NCBI GenBank assembly: GCA_965198875.1
Contig: CBDAPU010000001.1
Location: forward strand, 868,001 to 932,000
Reading direction: 5' to 3'
DNA: 64,000 nt
Origin: CBDAPU01 sp965198875
GTDB taxonomy: Bacteria > Pseudomonadota > Gammaproteobacteria > Eutrophobiales > Eutrophobiaceae
Shown: one piece after another, positions 1-9,078 of the stretch
Numbering within the stretch: the first letter of the stretch is position 1
Layout: each line of letters starts with the position of its first letter
The notes under the pieces: model-generated
Told to the model about the DNA's origin: nothing
Databases searched by the model: none
The model's input: only the letters and a program-made list of their open reading frames with translations
Program-made: the position numbers and the translations under genes

Positions 1-636
1 ATCACGTTCCGTCTCTATCTTGATGATGGGCAGCGCCATGTCATCTAGTATGGACACGGTATAATCGCCCCCACCTACCCACTGCTCGCACATCACCCGC
101 TCATCATATTGACGGGCGCCAAGCCAGGCCGCTTTCAAATCCTGTTTTGCAAGCACTTTGCTCGCCCCGCAACTGGAGCCCTCACGCACCGGCTTGATCA
201 TCACGGGGAAGCCGAAGGCCTCCTCTATGCCTTGCAGATCAGACTCCTCACTGATCTCCCTAAACATGGGGGTGGGCAATCCGTGTTGTCGCCAGATCCA
301 TTTGCATCTGATCTTATCCATCGCCAACGCCGAGCCTAATACCCCGCTTCCCGTATAAGGCATGTTCAAGGTCTCCAGTGCGCCCTGTATAACCCCATCC
401 TCACCGCCTCTGCCATGCAGTGCGATAAAGGCCCGATCAAACCCTCCGTTCATGAGATGGCGGATGATGTTTTTATCCACGTCGATTTTATGTGCATCTA
501 TTCCCTGCCTTACCAGGGCGTCGTGAATTGCCGCCCCGCTTGCCAAAGACACCTCGCGCTCGGCAGAGGCGCCGCCCATGAGAACGGCGACTTTTCCATA
601 GTCTCCTCGCTGTGTTTTATCCGCACAATTTTGCAT
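1..636 (-). CDS. ddl: D-alanine--D-alanine ligase, 3' end off window
   Basis: ATP-dependent ligase that joins two D-alanines in the cytoplasm to make the dipeptide MurF adds to the muropeptide. The reading frame from the ATG at 636 stays open to the left edge and gives the first 212 residues of a protein normally about 305 long. Visible family motifs are KVAVLMGGASAEREVSL near the N-terminus, LHGRGGEDG, PYTGSGVLGSALAMDK, and the ATP-grasp segment FPVMIKPVREGSS. It lies 10 bases after murB as the last dcw gene visible here; ftsQ, ftsA and ftsZ would be expected further left. The C-terminal part of the ATP-grasp domain is outside the window. Confidence 0.95.
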   Translation of the reverse strand, partial: MQNCADKTQRGDYGKVAVLMGGASAEREVSLASGAAIHDALVRQGIDAHKIDVDKNIIRHLMNGGFDRAFIALHGRGGEDGVIQGALETLNMPYTGSGVLGSALAMDKIRCKWIWRQHGLPTPMFREISEESDLQGIEEAFGFPVMIKPVREGSSCGASKVLAKQDLKAAWLGARQYDERVMCEQWVGGGDYTVSILDDMALPIIKIETERD

Positions 637-646
637 GTTTCAATAC

Positions 647-1576
647 TCAGGCCTCACCGATGATTTTCACTTCACGGGTTAATCGAATGGCAAATTGCTC
701 TTGCACTTTATTTTGTATGTGGGCGATCAACATCTCGATATCGGCCGCCGTGGCGTTGCCGTTATTGATGATAAAATTCGCATGTTTCTCTGATACGAAG
801 GCGCCGCCAATGCAATAACCTTTGAGGGAACATGCCTCAATCAAACGACCGGCAAAATCACCTTTGGGGTTTTGAAACACCGAACCACAGCTAAATTGCC
901 CGACAGGTTGCATTTCAGCTCTTTGCGATAACAACGCTTTAATATTATTTTTCGCCATACCCTGAATGTCCTTATCCAATCGAATCACCGCACTGATAAA
1001 CCACTCATCATCCGGGATATGAACATACCGGTAGCCCCTTGAGAAGGCGCTGGCCTCTCTCCTGATCCGTTCCCCTGTACGAGAGATGGTTTCAACCGCT
1101 TTAACTATCCCCCAGGTCTCACCGCCAAACGCCCCCGCATTCATCGCCAACGCCCCCCCCATGGAGCCTGGAATGCCGGCTAAAAACTCCCCGCCCGTCA
1201 GGCCGTTGTTGGCGGCAAAACGCGCCACTTTTGCACAGGCAACACCGGCGCCTGCCAATACTGTCGTCTCCGAAGTGGCTTCTAATAACGCTTGCATGTT
1301 TTTAAGTGACACCACCGTGCCGCGAATACCCTTATCACGCACCAGCACATTACTGCCAAGACCCAGCCACGTTAGCGGCTCATGCTCATCCAGGCTGGAT
1401 AAAAAGGCGGTTAGATCGGCTATGTCCGATGGCGCATAAAAACGATCGGCAACACCGCCCACCTTCCATGAGGTATGCCTTGCCATACTCTCATCTATCA
1501 ACACCGTGGCGCAAAAATCAGCTTTATTCATGCTCATCTGATATGACCGGGCAGTTATCATTTGCAGGCTCTCCAC
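647..1576 (-). CDS. murB: UDP-N-acetylenolpyruvoylglucosamine reductase (type II MurB)
   Basis: FAD/NADPH enzyme that reduces UDP-GlcNAc-enolpyruvate, the MurA product, to UDP-MurNAc in the cytoplasm. The 309 residues show FAD-binding GLGSN (72-76), GIPGSMGGALAMNAGAFG (134-151), RGYRY (180-184), the SCGSVFQNP segment with the proton-donor Ser (229-237), and SEKHANFI with the conserved Glu (about 262-269). The layout is that of type II MurB, unlike the E. coli type I enzyme. The first start is a GTG with GAGGTG upstream; an ATG at 1561 with GGAG before it is an alternative. It sits 8 bases after murC and 10 before ddl, so it is surely co-transcribed. Confidence 0.96.
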   Translation of the reverse strand: MESLQMITARSYQMSMNKADFCATVLIDESMARHTSWKVGGVADRFYAPSDIADLTAFLSSLDEHEPLTWLGLGSNVLVRDKGIRGTVVSLKNMQALLEATSETTVLAGAGVACAKVARFAANNGLTGGEFLAGIPGSMGGALAMNAGAFGGETWGIVKAVETISRTGERIRREASAFSRGYRYVHIPDDEWFISAVIRLDKDIQGMAKNNIKALLSQRAEMQPVGQFSCGSVFQNPKGDFAGRLIEACSLKGYCIGGAFVSEKHANFIINNGNATAADIEMLIAHIQNKVQEQFAIRLTREVKIIGEA

Positions 1577-1584
1577 GTATCACC

Positions 1585-2982
1585 TCAATGCGCCTTAGGC
1601 TTGTATGCCGCCAGTAGCTGATCTCCAAGCGCACTGATATCCCCTGCACCCAGCAATAACAATATGTCTTTATCCTCAACAAGATGGTTCAGCACGGAAA
1701 ATAAATGTCGCTTATCTTTCACATAAACCGGTTTTGTTTTGCCTGTGCGGGCTATGGCCTCGGATAGCGCATGGGCGTCCGCACCCGGGATCGGCGCCTC
1801 ACCGGCAGGATACACATCCAGTAAAATCAATACGTCTACATCAGAGAGCGCCTCACAAAAGCCGCTGAAGTGATCCCGTGTGCGCGTATACCGGTGTGGT
1901 TGAAATACCATCACGCACCTTCTATCAGGCCAGCCCTGATGTATGGCGTCTATCATCGCCGATAACTCACCCGGGTGATGGGCATAATCATCAACAAGCA
2001 GCAGTTTATTGCCGCTGATCTCAATCTCTCCCAGCAGGGCGCTACGGCGGGCGATGCCCTGAAAGCCTGATAAGCCATTCACTATCGCCTCATCACAGAC
2101 GCCTAATTCCGAGGCCAGGGCAACGGCGGCCAGGGCATTGAGAACATTGTGCCGTCCGGGTAAATTAACCGTCACTTCCAGCGTGTTTTTCTGCTTGCGA
2201 CGGCTGATGGTAAAACGACTCCTCAGCCCCTCGAACGCCATGGAGATAGCTTTGTAGTCTGCATCTGAGTGAATGCCGTAGGTGACGTAGGGTTTATGTA
2301 TGCGGTTTACTATGCCCTGTACGCCTTGATCATCACTGCACATCACGATCAATCCGTAAAACGGCAACTGATAGAGAAACTCCACGAAGTGATGTTGCAG
2401 TTTTTCATAACTGCCCTCGTAGTTCACCAGGTGATCAGCATCGATGTTGGTTAGAACGGCATATACCGGCTGCAAGTGCAGGAAAGAGGCGTCACTCTCA
2501 TCGGCTTCGGCTATCAGATAATCGCCCTCACCGAGTTTTGCGTGGGCGCCGGTGCTGTTCAATCTACCGCCTATGACATAGGTTGGATCAAGCGCACCCT
2601 CAGCGAATAAACTGGCGATCAGGCTTGTGGTTGTGGTTTTGCCATGGGTGCCGGCAACGGCAATGCCCTGCCTGAATCGCATCAATTCAGACAACATCTC
2701 GGCACGGGGGATGATCGGTATACGCTTTGCCCTGGCTGCGATCAGCTCCGGATTGCTCTTTAAGATCGCACTGGAATACACCACCACATCACTGCCATTT
2801 ATCAATGCGCCATGATGCGCCGTGCTGATATGTATCCCCAACGCCCTCAGCCGTTCTGTGACATGGCTTTCATGCAGATCGGAACCCGATACCGCATAAC
2901 CCAGATTATGCAGCACCTCGGCGATACCACTCATGCCGGCGCCGCCAATGCCGACAAAGTGCACATGATTGACCCGTCTCAT
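1585..2982 (-). CDS. murC: UDP-N-acetylmuramate--L-alanine ligase
   Basis: First amino-acid ligase of peptidoglycan precursor synthesis: adds L-Ala to UDP-MurNAc using ATP. The Mur ligase domains appear in order: N-terminal nucleotide-sugar Rossmann motif GIGGAGMSGIAEVL, ATP loop GTHGKTTTT, EADESDASF, NIDADHLVNY, GRHNVLNALAA, then DDYAHHPGEL and FQPHRYTRTRD in the C-terminal domain. I chose the ATG at 2982 (465 residues) because it starts just before VNHVHFVGIGG and lies 10 bases after the murG stop. The upstream in-frame extension to 3042 overlaps murG and has no homology. Confidence 0.96.
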   Translation of the reverse strand: MRRVNHVHFVGIGGAGMSGIAEVLHNLGYAVSGSDLHESHVTERLRALGIHISTAHHGALINGSDVVVYSSAILKSNPELIAARAKRIPIIPRAEMLSELMRFRQGIAVAGTHGKTTTTSLIASLFAEGALDPTYVIGGRLNSTGAHAKLGEGDYLIAEADESDASFLHLQPVYAVLTNIDADHLVNYEGSYEKLQHHFVEFLYQLPFYGLIVMCSDDQGVQGIVNRIHKPYVTYGIHSDADYKAISMAFEGLRSRFTISRRKQKNTLEVTVNLPGRHNVLNALAAVALASELGVCDEAIVNGLSGFQGIARRSALLGEIEISGNKLLLVDDYAHHPGELSAMIDAIHQGWPDRRCVMVFQPHRYTRTRDHFSGFCEALSDVDVLILLDVYPAGEAPIPGADAHALSEAIARTGKTKPVYVKDKRHLFSVLNHLVEDKDILLLLGAGDISALGDQLLAAYKPKAH

Positions 2983-2992
2983 GTTGCTCAGC

Positions 2993-4081
2993 CTATGCAC
3001 GGGCCTGCCCCACACACAGCGACCCAACCAGCTCGGCGGCATCGGGGTAGGCCAGCTTCCTGGTATTCATCGCCATAGTCGGCAATTTATTGTGACTAAC
3101 ATGCAGATCAAACAACAATGCGGCGATTTTATCTGCGCTTAATGCATGCTCCGGCAACAGGATAGCGGCGTCACGTTCACTGAGATAACGCGCATTTTCC
3201 GTTTGATGATCGTCAATGGCAAACGGGAAAGGCACCAAGATCGACGCCAATCCAACCGTGCATAATTCGGCTATGGTCAGGGCGCCGGCGCGGCAAATCA
3301 CCACATCCGCCCAACGATAGGCTCCCGCCATATCCGTGATAAAGGCGTCAAGTTTGTATGGGTTTAAGCTGAGCCGTTGGTAGATTTCCTCTGTCGCCTG
3401 ATAATGCCCATCACCACACTGATGCCAAACCGCTATGGTTATTTTCTCGCTCAGTTTGTCAAGGCCGAGGGGGACGATCTGGTTCAGCTTTTTAGCGCCC
3501 TGACTGCCACCGACAATCAAAACGTTTAATGTATTCGGATCGTTATCCGCCCCGCGCACATCTGCATCGGGCAGGCTAACAATGTCGCGCCGTACCGGGT
3601 TGCCGGTGGTCACGACCTTTTTACTATGGGCAAAGGTATGGGGGAAACCCTGCATCACCTTGGTGGCGAGCCTTGCAAGGATTTTATTCGTCGTGCCGGC
3701 CACCCTGTTCTGCTCATGAATGAGGAGCGGGATCCGTAACAACCAGGCGGCGATGCCGCCCGGACCGCTGGCGAACCCGCCCATCCCCAATACAACAGCC
3801 GGCTTGCGCTTAAAACAGATATAACCTGCCTGAGCCACGGCGACAGCTATTTCTACCGGCGCCATCAGAAGATTGAGAACACCCCGGCCGCGTATGCCGC
3901 TGACTTTTATGGTGAGCAACTCAATATCGTTTTCCGGCGCCACCCGGGCCTCGATACCCCTGGCGGTGCCTAACCAGAAGAGTGGGATCTCTTTTGAGCG
4001 AAAATAACGGGCCACCGCCAAAGCCGGGTAAACATGTCCTCCCGTGCCACCGGCCATGATCATGATCGGTTTATGCGGCAT
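2993..4081 (-). CDS. murG: UDP-GlcNAc:lipid I N-acetylglucosaminyltransferase
   Basis: Peripheral inner-membrane glycosyltransferase (GT28) that turns lipid I into lipid II. 362 residues with the N-terminal AGGTGGHVYPAL loop, GMGGFASGPGG, HEQNRVAGTTNK, TGNPVRR, VGGSQGAKKLN and the UDP-GlcNAc site CRAGALTIAEL...PFPFAIDDHQTENA. It overlaps the end of ftsW by 11 bases, consistent with coupled translation in the order FtsW, MurG, MurC. Confidence 0.97.
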   Translation of the reverse strand: MPHKPIMIMAGGTGGHVYPALAVARYFRSKEIPLFWLGTARGIEARVAPENDIELLTIKVSGIRGRGVLNLLMAPVEIAVAVAQAGYICFKRKPAVVLGMGGFASGPGGIAAWLLRIPLLIHEQNRVAGTTNKILARLATKVMQGFPHTFAHSKKVVTTGNPVRRDIVSLPDADVRGADNDPNTLNVLIVGGSQGAKKLNQIVPLGLDKLSEKITIAVWHQCGDGHYQATEEIYQRLSLNPYKLDAFITDMAGAYRWADVVICRAGALTIAELCTVGLASILVPFPFAIDDHQTENARYLSERDAAILLPEHALSADKIAALLFDLHVSHNKLPTMAMNTRKLAYPDAAELVGSLCVGQARA

Positions 4082-5270
4082 AATTCATCACCGGATCGGG
4101 CATGGATGCTTTGAACGAATGACGATTCTCAAACTCGATACGCAACAACATGGCAATCAACATACAGCTTGTGATCACACTGTTACTGCCATAGCTAAAC
4201 AGCGGCAGCGTCAAGCCTTTGGTCGGCAACAAACCGGTATTGACGCCCATATTGATGAAGGCCTGTATACCGAATACGAGACCAATGCCATAGGCCATAA
4301 ATGATGCGAAATATCTTCCCAGTTCATTGGCGATCCGGGCAATGACAAATGCCCGCCAGACGATGAAGAAGAACATCAATACGACCATGACCGTCACCAG
4401 CAAACCCAGCTCTTCGGCTAACACGGCAAAGACAAAGTCAGTATGCGCTTCGGGCAGATAAAATAACTTTTGTATACTGCTGCCAAGACCCACACCGAAC
4501 CACTCGCCGCGGCCGAAGGCAATTAACGCCTGGGTCAACTGAAATCCCGAATTAAACGGATCCTGCCAGGGGTCAATAAATGCGGTTAATCGATTCAACC
4601 GATAGGGGGAGAGGACCGCCAACGAGGCCAACGCCGATAAAGCAGCTAACATCCAGGCAAAAAAGCGGCTCAATGGAATACCACCCATAAACAACATGCC
4701 GAGCGTGGTTAAAAACATCACCACGGCGGCGCCATAGTCCGGCTCAAGCAACAATAAGCCCGAAATGAAGGTGACGACGCCCACGGGTTTGATAAAGCCT
4801 GAAAAAGTCAGGCGCAGGGGCTCTGCGTGTCTGACCATGTATGCGGCGAGATAGGTGATAATACATATTTTAACTGGCTCGGAGCTCTGCAAATTGACCA
4901 CGCCCAGATCGATCCAGCGCATACTCCCGTTCACTTCCCGACCCACACCGGGTATGAGCACCAGGACAAGCAACAACATGGCGGTGAACAACATCGCCGT
5001 GCTGAGCTTCTCCCACAGAGATGAGGGGATCCTTAAAATACCACCCGCCAATAAAAAGCCGATGAAAACGGCGAATAACTGTCTGTAGAAATAATGCAGC
5101 GGATCATGATGTATGCGATCGGCTATCGTAATGGATGATGAGGCGACCATGATCAGGCCAAGACACAGGAGAGATCCGGCAACCGTCAGTAACCCAAGAT
5201 CATACATGGAGGAGAACGCCGTATGGCCTTTTGTGTGTTTTATTTTTCTTGCGTGTGTTTTCTGTCTCAT
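4071..5270 (-). CDS. ftsW: septal peptidoglycan polymerase FtsW (SEDS family)
   Basis: Polytopic SEDS glycosyltransferase that polymerises lipid II at the septum with FtsI (encoded at 10599-12329). 399 residues, about ten hydrophobic segments after a basic N-terminus. Family signatures are LQSSEPVKI, LLLEPDYGAA, the extracellular loop LPEAHTDFVFAVLAEELG that carries the catalytic Asp, and the C-terminal MGVNTGLLPTKGLTLPLFSYG. It starts 3 bases after murD. Confidence 0.96.
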   Translation of the reverse strand: MRQKTHARKIKHTKGHTAFSSMYDLGLLTVAGSLLCLGLIMVASSSITIADRIHHDPLHYFYRQLFAVFIGFLLAGGILRIPSSLWEKLSTAMLFTAMLLLVLVLIPGVGREVNGSMRWIDLGVVNLQSSEPVKICIITYLAAYMVRHAEPLRLTFSGFIKPVGVVTFISGLLLLEPDYGAAVVMFLTTLGMLFMGGIPLSRFFAWMLAALSALASLAVLSPYRLNRLTAFIDPWQDPFNSGFQLTQALIAFGRGEWFGVGLGSSIQKLFYLPEAHTDFVFAVLAEELGLLVTVMVVLMFFFIVWRAFVIARIANELGRYFASFMAYGIGLVFGIQAFINMGVNTGLLPTKGLTLPLFSYGSNSVITSCMLIAMLLRIEFENRHSFKASMPDPVMNYAA

Positions 5271-5273
5271 CCG

Positions 5274-6644
5274 TCACCCGCACCCAATCTCATGCACACA
5301 ACGCTTAAAGATATCGCCCCGCTCCTCAAAGCCTGAAAACATATCGAAACTCGCACAGGCCGGTGATAACAGGACGATATCCCCGGGGGATGCAAGTTTG
5401 GAGGCCGTGCTAACGGCCGCTTCTAATGAGGTCGCATAAAAAACCCTGCCCTGATCGGCTATCACTTTGGCGATGTTCTCTGCATCTTTACCGATCAGGA
5501 TGGTTGCTTTCACATGCCGACCTATCGGCGCTCGCAAAACCGAAAAATCGGCGCCCTTGCCGTCACCACCGGCTATTAAGAGAATAGGGCTTTTATTTTG
5601 AGAGAACCCTTCCAAGGCCGCTATTGTCGCCCCCACATTGGTGCCTTTGGAATCGTTAATCCATTTAACTGCCTCTGTATCCCCAACCCATTCGCAACGG
5701 TGTGGCAAACCGGTAAAATGCCGCACCGCATCGAGCATGGGATCGAAAGGCAGATTGATGGCCTCTCCCAATGCCAGGGCGGCCATGACGTTTGCAACAT
5801 TATGCAAACCGGGAATGTTAATCTCATCCCGGCGAAGTAATTTAGATTGCCGATTTACCAGCCAGCTTTCACCTTCATGATGTTCGATTGTAAAATCCGC
5901 ATGGCCTTGTGTTAATGAATAGGTGGTGATTTTTCTGCCCGGCTTTTTCATCCTGGCGATCAGCGCATCATCCTGATTGATGATCATCGCACCGTCACCG
6001 GCGAATATATTCTCTTTCGCCCTCGCATACTCGGCCAGACTCTGATAGCGGTCCAGATGATCAGGGGAGACATTCAACACAGCGGCGGCCACGGGTCTGT
6101 GTGAACTCACCGTTTCCAACTGGAAACTGGACAACTCCAGCAGGTAGTAATCCGGCGAAGGTGTGGATAATAAATCCAGGGCAGGATGGCCTATATTCCC
6201 ACCGACGCCCACTGTCGCCCCCGCCCGTTCGATCATCTGTGCAAGCAAACTCACGACCGTACTTTTGCCGTTGGAGCCGGTCACCGCAACAAGGGGGGCG
6301 TCTATGCTCCTGCAGAAGAGCTCGATGTCGCTGGTTATCTCAACACCATTATCAATGGCCCTCTCTATGATGGTGTTGCGCCTCGAGAGCCCCGGGCTCA
6401 TGATCAGTCTCTTAACACCGCTTAACAGGGATTCATTAAAAGCGCCTAAATAAACGGGCACCTGGGGGTAGTCCCTGTTTAGCCTTTCAAGCTCAGGGGG
6501 CGCGCCTCTTGAATCGGCGACAGCAACACTCTCCCCCCCATCCAGCAGGTGTTTGACACAGGAGATCCCGGTTTTGCCGAGTCCCAATATGAGGGTATCG
6601 TACCGCTCTCTTACTGCTTGCATGTCATTGCCGTTTAACTTCAT
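5274..6644 (-). CDS. murD: UDP-N-acetylmuramoyl-L-alanine--D-glutamate ligase
   Basis: Adds D-Glu to UDP-MurNAc-L-Ala with ATP. 456 residues with GLGKTG at the N-terminal UDP site, ATP loop GSNGKST, LELSSFQLE, NVSPDHLDRY, GLHNVANVMAALAL, NDSKGTNVGAT, GGDGKGADF and the C-terminal LLSPACASFDMFSGFEERG. The ATG overlaps the mraY stop as ATGA (4 bases). Confidence 0.97.
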   Translation of the reverse strand: MKLNGNDMQAVRERYDTLILGLGKTGISCVKHLLDGGESVAVADSRGAPPELERLNRDYPQVPVYLGAFNESLLSGVKRLIMSPGLSRRNTIIERAIDNGVEITSDIELFCRSIDAPLVAVTGSNGKSTVVSLLAQMIERAGATVGVGGNIGHPALDLLSTPSPDYYLLELSSFQLETVSSHRPVAAAVLNVSPDHLDRYQSLAEYARAKENIFAGDGAMIINQDDALIARMKKPGRKITTYSLTQGHADFTIEHHEGESWLVNRQSKLLRRDEINIPGLHNVANVMAALALGEAINLPFDPMLDAVRHFTGLPHRCEWVGDTEAVKWINDSKGTNVGATIAALEGFSQNKSPILLIAGGDGKGADFSVLRAPIGRHVKATILIGKDAENIAKVIADQGRVFYATSLEAAVSTASKLASPGDIVLLSPACASFDMFSGFEERGDIFKRCVHEIGCG

Positions 6645-7723
6645 CGCACCTTCAAACTGGCGAGGCCAATCAAGACCAGGATCACGGTGATTATCCAGAA
6701 ACGAACGATGACCCTGGGTTCGGGCCAGCCTTTTAACTCATAATGATGATGCAGGGGCGCCATACGAAAGAGCCTCTTGCCGGTGAGCTTGTATGAGCTG
6801 ACTTGCAAAATGACGGAAACCGTCTCCATCACAAACACGCCGCCCATAATGAATAACACCAGCTCCTGTCTTATGACCACTGCGATGACGCCCAATGCCG
6901 CGCCCAAAGACAGGGCGCCGATATCACCCATGAAGACCTGTGCGGGATAGGTGTTGAACCACAAGAACCCAAGACCGGAGCCGGCGATGGCGGCACAGAT
7001 GATGCAGACCTCCCCCACACCGGGCACATAGGGCACACCCAGATACTGGGAAAACTCAATGTGTCCGGCAACGTAGGCGAAGACGCTCAGACCGCCGGCC
7101 ACCATGACGGCAGGCAAGATAGCCAGCCCATCTAATCCATCCGTCAGGTTTACCGCATTGCTGGATCCCACGATGACAAAATAGGCCAGGACGATAAACA
7201 ACAGTCCCATCTCATAATTGACCGATTTAATAAACGGCAAAATGAGTTGCGTCTCCGCCGGCGCTTGTGCGCTGATATACAGGAAAACAGCCGCCGAGAG
7301 ACCCAGTACCGATTGCCAGATATATTTCCACCTCGCACTTAACCCGGCGGGATCGTTACGGATCACCTTTCGATAATCATCCACCCAGCCAATGAAACCG
7401 AAGGCCAGAATGACGGCGAAGACCACCCAGACAAATCGATTGGACAGATCCGCCCAGCATAATGTGCTAGATGAGATAGACAACAAAATAAGCAAACCGC
7501 CCATGGTGGGTGTGCCGGCTTTTTGCAGATGCGACCTCGGGCCATCCTCACGCACTGCCTGGCCTATTTGATATTTATTCAAATGTTTGATGAGCGCCGG
7601 GCCAACAAATAATGCAACAAACAAAGCGGTCAACGCACCCAAAATTGTACGCATGGTGATATATTGAAACACATTAAAACCGCTGTAGTATTGCGCCAGG
7701 TATTCCGTCAGCCAGAGCAGCAT
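6641..7723 (-). CDS. mraY: phospho-MurNAc-pentapeptide transferase
   Basis: Integral inner-membrane enzyme that moves phospho-MurNAc-pentapeptide onto undecaprenyl phosphate, forming lipid I. 360 residues, about ten transmembrane segments. The signatures are AGTPTMGGLLIL, VDDYRKV (Mg-binding Asp pair), NAVNLTDGLDGLA, MGDIGALSLG and the cytoplasmic HHH motif in APLHHHYELKGWPE. The start codon shares one base with the murF stop (TAATG). Confidence 0.98.
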   Translation of the reverse strand: MLLWLTEYLAQYYSGFNVFQYITMRTILGALTALFVALFVGPALIKHLNKYQIGQAVREDGPRSHLQKAGTPTMGGLLILLSISSSTLCWADLSNRFVWVVFAVILAFGFIGWVDDYRKVIRNDPAGLSARWKYIWQSVLGLSAAVFLYISAQAPAETQLILPFIKSVNYEMGLLFIVLAYFVIVGSSNAVNLTDGLDGLAILPAVMVAGGLSVFAYVAGHIEFSQYLGVPYVPGVGEVCIICAAIAGSGLGFLWFNTYPAQVFMGDIGALSLGAALGVIAVVIRQELVLFIMGGVFVMETVSVILQVSSYKLTGKRLFRMAPLHHHYELKGWPEPRVIVRFWIITVILVLIGLASLKVR

Positions 7724-9078
7724 TATCTCTCCCCCTTCAACAGGGCGTTGACAACCCGCTCCATTGCCATGGCCCGGGATCCTTTAACTAACAGATTTAC
7801 CCCCGCTACAGTGTCCTCTCGCAAGACATCGATCAATTCATCTACCTGCTCAAAATGTCGCCCGCCGACGCCAAAGCCCCTGATCGTCTCCAAAGACAAC
7901 GGGCCGATGGCGTAGATACGCTCCATGCCCAGGGCCCGCGCGCGCTCACCGGCCTGCAGGTGAAAATGCCGGGACGCCTCTCCCAACTCTCCCATATCGC
8001 CTAACACCAGCCATGATCTGCCCGCTAATTCACAGACAACCCGAAGCGCTGCATTTAATGAGTGGGGATTGGCGTTATAGGTATCATCAAAAATACGGGC
8101 GTTATTTATGCCCGCTTTTAATTGCATCCGCCCGTCAACAGCCTGCATCTTCTTGAGCCCGGTTTTTATCTGCGCCATTGAGATCCCAAGCGCAAAACAG
8201 GCCGCAGACGCCGCCAGGGCGTTGACGACATTGTGTATGCCGAATAGCCTTAAATTGATGTTGATCCCATCACCCGCAAATACCAGCGTGAAGGTTATCT
8301 CGCCCGCCGATACATTCATATCTATATGCCTTGCGGTAACATCTGCATTGCCTTTCAGGCCGAATGTGATCTGCCGGTGCCGCCGGGTCATGCCAAGCCA
8401 AAGCCCGGCATAATCATCGTCACTGTTGATGATCGCCGTGCCGTTTGCCGCCAATCCTTCGTATATCTCCGCCTTGGCCCTGGCCACACCTTCAACAGAG
8501 CCAAAGCCCTTGAGATGCGCTGGCGCACATTGGGCGATAAGGGCTACCGTCGGCTTTGCCATTTGACTCAATCGACTGATCTCCCCGGCGTGGTTCGCCC
8601 CCATTTCTATCACAGCAAAGCGATGTCGCTCATTTAAGTTAAACAACGTCAGCGGCACACCGATATCGTTGTTTTGATTTCCCGGCGTTGATAACACCTC
8701 ACCGCTCACGGATAAAACGGCGTTGATCATCTCTTTTACCGTGGTTTTGCCATTGCTGCCGGTCACGGCGACAACCGGCAGGCTGAAGCGATCTCGCCAA
8801 TGGCCCGCCAGGGCGCCGAGTTTCTCCCTGGTGTTGCCGACCTCAATGAGCGGCAAGGCATGATCAGAGCCCGCCTCTACCATTGCCCCAACAGCCCCCT
8901 TGCCAGCGGCCGCATTGATAAAGTCGTGGCCGTTATGCCGCTCACCTCTTATGGCGATAAATAACTCGCCCTGTCTTATCGTGCGACTATCCGTACTACA
9001 ACCTGAAAATGTTTTATCCGCTCCGATCAGTTTCCCATTGGTCACAACACTGGCCTCTGATAATGGCATTTTGATCAC
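7723..9078 (-). CDS. murF: UDP-MurNAc-tripeptide--D-Ala-D-Ala ligase
   Basis: Attaches D-Ala-D-Ala, the Ddl product, to UDP-MurNAc-tripeptide and completes the pentapeptide. 451 residues with an N-terminal substrate domain (STDSRTIRQGELFIAI), ATP loop VTGSNGKTTVKE, NQNNDIGVPLTL, EMGANHAGEI, GIHNVVNALAA, DDTYNANPHS and LGDMGELG. Overlaps murE by 4 bases and mraY by one. Confidence 0.97.
   Translation of the reverse strand: MIKMPLSEASVVTNGKLIGADKTFSGCSTDSRTIRQGELFIAIRGERHNGHDFINAAAGKGAVGAMVEAGSDHALPLIEVGNTREKLGALAGHWRDRFSLPVVAVTGSNGKTTVKEMINAVLSVSGEVLSTPGNQNNDIGVPLTLFNLNERHRFAVIEMGANHAGEISRLSQMAKPTVALIAQCAPAHLKGFGSVEGVARAKAEIYEGLAANGTAIINSDDDYAGLWLGMTRRHRQITFGLKGNADVTARHIDMNVSAGEITFTLVFAGDGININLRLFGIHNVVNALAASAACFALGISMAQIKTGLKKMQAVDGRMQLKAGINNARIFDDTYNANPHSLNAALRVVCELAGRSWLVLGDMGELGEASRHFHLQAGERARALGMERIYAIGPLSLETIRGFGVGGRHFEQVDELIDVLREDTVAGVNLLVKGSRAMAMERVVNALLKGER

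Noticed and set aside
5598..5880. Overlapping plus-strand frames inside murD
   Set aside because: These and many similar frames across the window lie antisense to well-supported genes and have no motif of their own.
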